Positions 6,358 through 12,162 of a DNA stretch of 12,162 bases are shown one piece after another (position 1 is the stretch's first letter; each line of letters starts with the position of its first letter). Position numbers and translations under genes: made by a program. The stretch lies in NCBI GenBank assembly GCA_029268325.1, contig JAJUGC010000026.1:1-12162 (forward strand), read 5' to 3'. Source of the DNA: Gammaproteobacteria bacterium (lineage in GTDB: Bacteria; Pseudomonadota; Gammaproteobacteria; Pseudomonadales; Oleiphilaceae). The notes beneath the pieces are model-generated. The model worked only from the letters and a program-made list of their open reading frames with translations, did no database searches and was not told where the DNA came from.

Positions 6358-7146
6358 TCATTGCTGGCCGCTCTCCGTACGGGCCCGCATTGCCGCATCC
6401 CCGCCGACGATGGGAGCCGGACCTGCCGGACCGCTCACCGAAGTGGTCGTTCTACCGGTTTTCGAGCGGGAACGGACAATCTGGTAACCAGGCCTTAGCA
6501 GATACCAGATGGGTACACTCCAGATATGCACCAGACGGGTAAAGGGCGTGATCAGAAACAGGGTCAGCCCGAGCACGATATGCAGTTTGTAAACCAGATA
6601 GGAATCAATGATCAGGTTGGCGGCACTGGGTTGGAAGGTGAGGATCCCCTGGGCCCATCCCATGAACAGCACCATTTCCTCGCCGTCCATGTGGTCGATG
6701 GTCCAGAAGGTACTCGCCAGGCCGAGGAACAATTGCAGCCACAAGAGCACCAGCACCAGGATGTCCCCCAAAGACGAGCTGCGCCGGATGCGGGGCTCGA
6801 ACAGGCGACGGTGCAGCAGCATGCTACAGCCGATAAAGGCCAGAATGCCGGCAATGCCCCCCACCACTAGCGCCATCCACTGCTTAAAGCTGTGGGTAAT
6901 GCCCAAAGTGTCGAACACGTTGATCGGCGTCAGCAGCCCAATGAAATGCCCCCCGAACAGCATGATGACGCCCAAGTGGAACAGATTGGAGCCCCAGAGC
7001 ATTTGCTTGCGCCGTAAAAACTGGGAAGACTGGGAGCGCCAGGAATACTGGGCCCGGTCAAACCGCAGGATGCTACCGACGATCAGTACCGTCAGCGCAA
7101 CATAGGGATACCAGCCGAACAGCATGTAATTAAGGAATTCGTTCAT
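6358..7146 (-). CDS. narI: Respiratory nitrate reductase gamma subunit, cytochrome b
   Basis: NarI anchors the NarGH complex to the inner membrane, oxidises quinol on the periplasmic side and passes electrons through two b haems to NarH. The 262-residue product has five hydrophobic helices. The four haem-ligand histidines known from E. coli are present: His57 (LFHLG) and His67 (GGHFIG) in the second helix, and His189 (YKLHIVLG) and His207 (RLVHIWS) in the last helix region. The ATG at 7146 has AAGGAGG just upstream and lies 11 bp after the narJ stop. An in-frame start at 7161 would add five residues. After the last helix comes an extension of about 40 residues, polar and rich in Arg, Ser, Thr and Gly (224-262). 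It makes the protein longer than the roughly 225-residue E. coli NarI and should face the cytoplasm. Confidence 0.96.
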   Translation of the reverse strand: MNEFLNYMLFGWYPYVALTVLIVGSILRFDRAQYSWRSQSSQFLRRKQMLWGSNLFHLGVIMLFGGHFIGLLTPINVFDTLGITHSFKQWMALVVGGIAGILAFIGCSMLLHRRLFEPRIRRSSSLGDILVLVLLWLQLFLGLASTFWTIDHMDGEEMVLFMGWAQGILTFQPSAANLIIDSYLVYKLHIVLGLTLFLITPFTRLVHIWSVPIWYLLRPGYQIVRSRSKTGRTTTSVSGPAGPAPIVGGDAAMRARTESGQQ

Positions 7147-7157
7147 CCCGCCCTCCT

Positions 7158-7850
7158 TCACCCTTTCCTGACAGAACTGATAGCATCACGGGCCGCCTTC
7201 AGCCTGGCAATCACTCCAGTAGCTCCGCCTTCCTGTATCGGGGCTGAAAAGTCCACTGGGGCCTCTTCCCACTCCTGGTCGACAGACTTACGCTCCTTAT
7301 GGCGGATGCGATCCTGCAATTCCGCCACTGCCTCCGGATCCGGCTGGACTGCGGCTATTTCCAGAAGGCCTTGAAAGATCGCCGCATACGGCGAGTCCCG
7401 CTCCGCCAGCCGTTGTTCCAACACCGTCAGCACATGGGCCGGCTGGCCAAGCCAGTCGCGGATTTCAGCCGGCGGCTGACAGGACAGGAATTCGAGAAAC
7501 AACGGCAGAAAATCCGGCAGCTCCTGCCTTTCGATCAGAAAGCCCCGGGCGATATATTCTTCACCCAGGTCGATCATCGCCTGGCCCCGCTCCCGTCCGT
7601 CCCCATGCACATGCTCGAACAGATGCAGGGACAGGGATCGACTCTGGTCAAACAGCGCCGAGTAGGCGGCCTGCACATCCAACAGGTCTTCGGTTTCAAA
7701 AGACTGCAGCAACGGCTCCAGCCGCCTAAGGACTGCAGCCGGCAAAACCGCTTCGGAATGCAGTGCGGAGCGTACCTCTCCAATATGGATCTGGAGCTCC
7801 GGGGTCGGATAATCCAGCAGAGCCGCCAGGGCTCGCAGCGTCAGCATCAT
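7158..7850 (-). CDS. narJ: Nitrate reductase assembly chaperone (delta subunit)
   Basis: NarJ is a cytoplasmic chaperone of the TorD/DmsD/NarJ type. It binds the NarG N-terminus, permits insertion of the molybdenum cofactor and holds back membrane attachment until the enzyme is complete. It is not part of the final complex. The 230-residue sequence is all-helical in character. It carries the family's conserved core: YSALFDQSRSLSLHLFEHVH (63-82), GDGRERGQAMIDLGEEY (83-99) and ELPDFLPLFLEFLS (110-123). The length is normal. The start codon overlaps the narH stop by 4 bp (7847-7850), and the ribosome site ahead of it is weak, so translation probably depends on ribosomes ending narH. The last 50 residues are charged and variable, as is usual in this family. 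Confidence 0.95.
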   Translation of the reverse strand: MMLTLRALAALLDYPTPELQIHIGEVRSALHSEAVLPAAVLRRLEPLLQSFETEDLLDVQAAYSALFDQSRSLSLHLFEHVHGDGRERGQAMIDLGEEYIARGFLIERQELPDFLPLFLEFLSCQPPAEIRDWLGQPAHVLTVLEQRLAERDSPYAAIFQGLLEIAAVQPDPEAVAELQDRIRHKERKSVDQEWEEAPVDFSAPIQEGGATGVIARLKAARDAISSVRKG

Positions 7851-9373
7851 GTGGGGATGTCCATATAGGGTTTGCGGGGTGTCCGTTTGGTGCCGCCGAA
7901 CAGGTTGAGCTTGGTCGCCCCGTTGGAGGGTTCATTGAAACCAAAGCCCGTGGAGCCCCGCAGCAAATAGGCATCTTCATGCAGCTCCCGATGGCTGGTG
8001 GGAATCACATAACGGTCCTCATAGGCCGCCAGTGCCATATAGCGGTACATTTCTTCCACCATGGCCCGGGTCAACCCCACCTTCTCCGGAATGCTCTCAT
8101 CGATCCGCCCGTCCACGGTTTTCGCCCGCATGTAAGCGCGCATGGCCAGCATCCGCTCCAGTGCCGCCACAATGGGTTCTTCCGCGCCTGCGGTCAGCAG
8201 GTTGGCCAGGTAGCGCACGGGAATCCGCAGGGAGCGCACGTCCGGCATGCCATCCTGTACCGACATCTTGCCCGCCTCCGCCGCCGACTGGATGGGCGAC
8301 AAGGGCGGCACGTACCAAACCATGGGCAAGGTGCGGTACTCCGGGTGCAGGGGGAAGGCAACCTTCCACTCCATGGCCATCTTGTAGACCGGAGAGCCAA
8401 TCGCCGCCTCCAGCCAGGCTTCCGGGATGCCGTCCCGGCGGGCCTGCTCCTGGATCGCTGGATCATTGGGGTTCAGGAAGACTCCGAGCTGGGCCGGATA
8501 CAGGTCTTTGGGATTTTCCACCGAGGCCGCGGCACTGATGCGGTCCGCGTCGTAGAGCACCACCCCCAGGTAGCGAATCCGGCCCACGCAGGTTTCCGAG
8601 CAAACCGTGGGTTGGCCGGACTCGATCCGGGGATAGCAGAAAATGCACTTCTCCGACTTGCCCGTCGACCAGTTGTAATACACCTTCTTGTAAGGACAGC
8701 CGGTGACGCACATCCGCCAGCCCCGGCACTTTTCCTGGTCCACCAGCACGATACCGTCCTCTTCCCGCTTGTAGATGGCGCCGGAGGGACAAGAGGCCAG
8801 GCAGGAGGGGTTCAGGCAGTGTTCGCACAGCCGTGGTAAGTACATGAGAAAGGTTTTCTCGAACTGGCCGTAGATTTCCTTTTCCACGCCGTCGAAGTTG
8901 TAGTCCTTGGAGCGTTTGGCGAACTCACCCCCGAGGTCATCCTCCCAGTTGCCACTCCACTCGATCTTGCGCATCACCTCCCCGGTCACCAGGGAGCGGG
9001 GCTTGGCCGAGGGCTGGGCTTCAAGTTCCGGGGCTTTCTGGAGCCATTCGTATTCGAAGGTGTAAGGTTCGTAGAAGTCGTCGATTTCCGGCAGATCGGG
9101 ATTGGCAAAGATTTTGGACAGAATCCGCCACTTGGAACCGCCCCGCAGTTCGATCTTGCCGTTTTTCTTGCGGATCCAGCCGCCCTTCCAGCGGTTCTGG
9201 TTCTCCCAGTCCTTGGGATAGCCGATACCGGGTTTGGACTCCACGTTATTGAACCAGACGTACTCCACCCCCTCCCGATTGGTCCAGACGTTTTTGCAGG
9301 TAATGGAACAGGTGTGGCAACCGATACACTTGTCCAGATTCAGCACCATCGCAATTTGCGCACGAATCTTCAT
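7847..9373 (-). CDS. narH: Respiratory nitrate reductase beta subunit (iron-sulphur)
   Basis: NarH carries electrons from the NarI haems to NarG through three [4Fe-4S] clusters and one [3Fe-4S] cluster on the cytoplasmic side of the membrane. The 508-residue length matches E. coli NarH. The cysteine groups are all visible: CIGCHTCSITC (16-26), CEHCLNPSCLASC (183-195), CRGWRMCVTGC (216-226) and CIFC (243-246) followed by Cys258 and Cys262. In the third group Trp219 replaces a cysteine, the known signature of the [3Fe-4S] site. The ATG at 9373 overlaps the narG stop as ATGA, and GGGGAGG (9378-9384) lies four bases upstream. Upstream in-frame codons as far as 9418 lie within narG and are unlikely starts. 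The overlaps on both sides indicate tight coupling with narG and narJ. Confidence 0.97.
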   Translation of the reverse strand: MKIRAQIAMVLNLDKCIGCHTCSITCKNVWTNREGVEYVWFNNVESKPGIGYPKDWENQNRWKGGWIRKKNGKIELRGGSKWRILSKIFANPDLPEIDDFYEPYTFEYEWLQKAPELEAQPSAKPRSLVTGEVMRKIEWSGNWEDDLGGEFAKRSKDYNFDGVEKEIYGQFEKTFLMYLPRLCEHCLNPSCLASCPSGAIYKREEDGIVLVDQEKCRGWRMCVTGCPYKKVYYNWSTGKSEKCIFCYPRIESGQPTVCSETCVGRIRYLGVVLYDADRISAAASVENPKDLYPAQLGVFLNPNDPAIQEQARRDGIPEAWLEAAIGSPVYKMAMEWKVAFPLHPEYRTLPMVWYVPPLSPIQSAAEAGKMSVQDGMPDVRSLRIPVRYLANLLTAGAEEPIVAALERMLAMRAYMRAKTVDGRIDESIPEKVGLTRAMVEEMYRYMALAAYEDRYVIPTSHRELHEDAYLLRGSTGFGFNEPSNGATKLNLFGGTKRTPRKPYMDIPT

Positions 9374-12162
9374 CTGACCTCCCCGGTGGTAGCCGCAGAC
9401 CGCTGTCCTTTGCCCCAATCCGCCGTCACATCGGTACTGACGCTGTCATCGGCGCCCTTGTCGAACCAGTTGATTTGGCTCATCTTGCGGATGATCACGA
9501 ACTGGTCCCGGTTGGCGCCCACGGTGCCGTAATAGTTAAAGCCGTAGGCGAGCTGAACATAGCCCCCAATCATGTGGGTCGGCTTCATGTTGACCCGGGT
9601 CACCGAGTTGTGGATGCCACCCCGCTGGCTGGTGATCTCCGAGCCGATGGTGTTCACCATCTTCTCCTGGGCGTGATACATAATCGCCGAGCCCGGCATC
9701 ACCCGCTGGGACACGATGGCCCGCGCCGTGAGCGCGCCGTTGATGTTGAAGGCCTCGATCCAGTCGTTGTCACAAATGCCCGCCGCCTTGGCGTCATCCT
9801 CGCTGATCCACACCGTCGGCCCGCCCCGGTTGAGGCTGAGCATGATGAGGTTTTCCGTATAGGTGGAGTGGATGCCCCATTTCTGGTGAGGGGTAAGGAT
9901 GTTCAGGGTGATCTCCGGGTTGCCATTGGGCAGCTTGCCCAGCACCTGCATGACCGAACGGGTGTCGATGGGTGGGCGCCAGGTGACAAAGCCTTCACCA
10001 AAGTCGAGCATCCAGCGGTGATCCTGATAGAGCTGTTGGCGCCCGGTGATGGTCCGCCAGGGAATCAGCTCATGGACGTTGGTCCAGTTGGCGGTGTAGG
10101 ACACCTTCTCGCTCTCAATTCCCGACCAAATGGGCGAGGAAATGATCTTGCGGGGCTGGGCCGCCACATCCCGGAAGCGGATTTTCTCTTCTTCCTTGCC
10201 TTCCGCCAGATGGGCGTGACTGCGCCCCGTTGCCTTGGACAGGGCCTGCCAGGCTTTCAAGGCCACTTCACCGTTGGTTTCCGGCGCCAGCATCAGGATG
10301 GTTTCGCAAGCGTCGATGTCCGTCTCGATCTTGGGACGCCCGGCGGTGGGGCCTGCGGGCACCATTCCGTTCAGGGCTGCAAGCTGCTCCACCTCGTGGC
10401 GGGTATCCCACTTCATCCCCTTCGCGCCGTTGCCCAATTCCTCCAGTTTGGGTCCCAAGGAGGTAAAGCGGGCAAACACTTCGGGGTAGTTGCGCTCAAC
10501 CACCGCCACATTAGCCATGGTCTTGCCGGGAATGGGCTCGCACTCCCCTTTCTTCCAGTCCAGGGGATCATAGGGCTGGGCCAGTTCGCCAGGGGTGTCG
10601 TGCAAAATCGGGGTAAGCATCAGGTCGTGCTCCACGCCGAGCACTTCCGGGGCCACTTCCGAGAATTTCTTGGCGATCGCCCGGAAGATGCTCCAGTCAC
10701 TCTTGCACTCCCACACCGGATCCACCGCCGCCGTCAAGGGGTGGATAAAAGGGTGCATATCCGAGGTGTTCAGGTCGTGTTTTTCATACCAGGTGGCCGT
10801 GGGCAGCACGATGTCCGCATAGAGGGCAGTGGTGGACATGCGAAAATCAATGGTGACCATCAGGTCCAACTTCCCCGCCGGTGCCTTTTCATGCCAGACC
10901 ACCTCCTCGGGGCGCTCAAGTCCGGCATCTTCATCATCAGTGCCCACCACACCGTGCAAGGCGCCGATCAGGTGCTTGAGAAAATACTCATGGCCCTTGC
11001 CACTGGCCCCCAACACATTGGAGCGCCAGAAGAACATATTACGGGGCCAGTTGCGGGGGTTATCCGGGTCATGACAGGCCAGGCGGATCTCGCCGGACTT
11101 CAGGGCTGCCGGCACAAAGGTGGCCGGGTCGGCTCCAGCTTCTACAATCTGACGCCCCACCTCTAGAGGATTGCTTTCGATCTGGGGCGCAGAAGGCAGC
11201 CAGCCCATGCGCTCGGCGCGGACGTTGAAGTCGATCATGGCGCCTGACCAGTCCGCGTGGGGAGCAGTGGGAGACAGGATCTCCGAAATCTTGAGGGATT
11301 CGTAGCGCCATTGGTCGGTGTGGGCATAGAAAAACGAGGTGCCATTCATATGCCGCACCGGCCGTACCCAGTCCGACGCAAAAGCCAGGGGTAGCCAGCC
11401 GGTCTGGGGCCGGAGTTTTTCCTGCCCCACATAATGGGCCCAACCGCCACCGGACTTACCGACACAGCCGCACATGACCAAGAGCGCGATAATGCTCCGG
11501 TAGGTCATGTCCATGTGATACCAATGGTTGATCCCGGCACCGACGATTACCATGGAACGGCCGTCGGTCTTCTCGGCGTTGGTGGCGAATTCCCGGGCCA
11601 CCTGGATGATGGCCTGGCGCGGCACGCCGGTGACCTTCTCCGCCCAGGCGGGGGTGAAGGGCACGTCGTCATCGTAGCTTTGGGCCACGTTCTCGCCGCC
11701 AAGCCCCCGGTCAATACCATAGTTGGCGAAAAACAGGTCGTAGGTGGAGGCCACATAGACCTTGCCTGACACCAGCTCCACCTCCTTCACCGGCACGTTG
11801 CGCAGCAGGATCGAGTCGTGGTCGGTGGCCACAAAGTCTTCCGGCGCCACGTTGCCGAAATAGGGGAAGGCCACGGGAACCACAGCATCCGAGCTGTCAA
11901 TCAGACTGAGTTTGAGGCGGGTCTCACGCCCCTGACCGTCCATCTCCTCCAGGTTCCACTTACCCTCTTCGCCCCACCGGAAACCGGCAGTCCCCAAGGG
12001 GCACACAATCTGGCCGCTTACCTCGTCGTAAGCCACCGGCTTCCAGTCCGGATTGTTGGTTTCCCCCAGGGCGCCGTCGAAATCCGCTGCCCGGAGCAGA
12101 CGGTCCGGTACCAGACGGCCGTCCCGCTCCACCAGCTTCACCAAAAACGGCAGGTCGCTGAA
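9370..12162 (-). CDS. narG: Respiratory nitrate reductase alpha subunit, molybdenum catalytic chain (partial)
   Basis: NarG reduces nitrate to nitrite at a bis-molybdopterin guanine dinucleotide site in the cytoplasm. The frame is open to the right edge and supplies about 930 residues of a protein that is normally near 1,245. The missing N-terminus holds the FS0 iron-sulphur cluster ligands and the aspartate that binds molybdenum. Recognisable segments are LPFLVKLVERDG near the left end of the protein fragment, RWGEEGKWNLEEMDG, VGAGINHWYHMDMTYRS, MCGCVGKSGGGWAHYVGQEK, ADIVLPTATWYEKHDLNTSD and the C-terminal YGFNYYGTVGANRDQFVI. They cover the central domain and the C-terminal cofactor-binding domain. 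No stop or frameshift interrupts it. The final bases overlap the narH start. The promoter, which in relatives is driven by FNR-type and NarL-type regulators, lies outside the window. Confidence 0.97.
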   Translation of the reverse strand, partial: FSDLPFLVKLVERDGRLVPDRLLRAADFDGALGETNNPDWKPVAYDEVSGQIVCPLGTAGFRWGEEGKWNLEEMDGQGRETRLKLSLIDSSDAVVPVAFPYFGNVAPEDFVATDHDSILLRNVPVKEVELVSGKVYVASTYDLFFANYGIDRGLGGENVAQSYDDDVPFTPAWAEKVTGVPRQAIIQVAREFATNAEKTDGRSMVIVGAGINHWYHMDMTYRSIIALLVMCGCVGKSGGGWAHYVGQEKLRPQTGWLPLAFASDWVRPVRHMNGTSFFYAHTDQWRYESLKISEILSPTAPHADWSGAMIDFNVRAERMGWLPSAPQIESNPLEVGRQIVEAGADPATFVPAALKSGEIRLACHDPDNPRNWPRNMFFWRSNVLGASGKGHEYFLKHLIGALHGVVGTDDEDAGLERPEEVVWHEKAPAGKLDLMVTIDFRMSTTALYADIVLPTATWYEKHDLNTSDMHPFIHPLTAAVDPVWECKSDWSIFRAIAKKFSEVAPEVLGVEHDLMLTPILHDTPGELAQPYDPLDWKKGECEPIPGKTMANVAVVERNYPEVFARFTSLGPKLEELGNGAKGMKWDTRHEVEQLAALNGMVPAGPTAGRPKIETDIDACETILMLAPETNGEVALKAWQALSKATGRSHAHLAEGKEEEKIRFRDVAAQPRKIISSPIWSGIESEKVSYTANWTNVHELIPWRTITGRQQLYQDHRWMLDFGEGFVTWRPPIDTRSVMQVLGKLPNGNPEITLNILTPHQKWGIHSTYTENLIMLSLNRGGPTVWISEDDAKAAGICDNDWIEAFNINGALTARAIVSQRVMPGSAIMYHAQEKMVNTIGSEITSQRGGIHNSVTRVNMKPTHMIGGYVQLAYGFNYYGTVGANRDQFVIIRKMSQINWFDKGADDSVSTDVTADWGKGQRSAATTGEVR

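Noticed and set aside
7763..8839. A 358-codon open frame on the + strand opposite narH and narJ
   Set aside because: It is antisense to two well-supported genes, has no ribosome site of note and has shadow-type composition.
9475..11166. A 563-codon open frame on the + strand opposite narG
   Set aside because: It is the mirror of a highly conserved GC-rich gene, rich in His, Gly, Arg and Pro with no recognisable domain. Long antisense frames are expected in such DNA.
1..12162. CRISPR arrays, tRNA or rRNA genes, insertion sequences and attachment sites
   Set aside because: I looked for regularly spaced repeats, cloverleaf-like segments, transposase motifs and terminal inverted repeats, and saw none.

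Overview
The window is ordinary GC-rich chromosomal DNA of a gammaproteobacterium able to respire nitrate. The order narG-narH-narJ-narI followed by a parvulin-type isomerase recalls pseudomonads and Marinobacter-like marine denitrifiers. That placement is inferred from gene order and protein style; there is no rRNA or other direct taxonomic marker here.

Left edge (1-850, + strand). This part looks accessory. It holds the C-terminal tail of an unrecognised membrane protein, a 38-codon remnant of an alpha/beta-hydrolase N-terminus, and a small lipoprotein resembling Tai4 immunity proteins of type VI secretion. The remnant's stop codon overlaps the lipoprotein's start codon. No Tae4-type effector gene is visible. 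A TauE/SafE anion permease (846-1631, - strand) points toward this block.

Middle (1660-4800, + strand). A complete RhlE-type DEAD-box RNA helicase is transcribed divergently from the permease and ends at a strong intrinsic terminator. Next comes a 253-bp intergenic region with a perfect 7-bp inverted repeat, then narK, a major facilitator nitrate transporter starting at GTG.

Right part (4841-12162, - strand). A leftward operon holds narG (N-terminal part outside the window), narH, narJ, narI, a cytoplasmic PpiC-type peptidyl-prolyl isomerase, an unrecognised 97-residue soluble protein and an unrecognised 74-residue tail-anchored membrane protein. Overlaps and short gaps support one transcript as far as the 97-residue gene; the last gene, after 39 bp, is less certain. 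NarGHI is the quinol-oxidising, energy-conserving nitrate reductase: NarG carries the molybdenum site, NarH the iron-sulphur relay and NarI the two b haems, while NarJ assembles NarG. NarK brings in nitrate or exchanges it for nitrite. It is convergent with the operon, so it must be expressed from its own promoter.

Most of the window is well understood. The items most likely to be new are the two small genes at the end of the nar operon, the cysteine/glycine motif at the N-terminus of the isomerase, the narK-upstream palindrome and the orphan Tai4-like lipoprotein behind a gene remnant.
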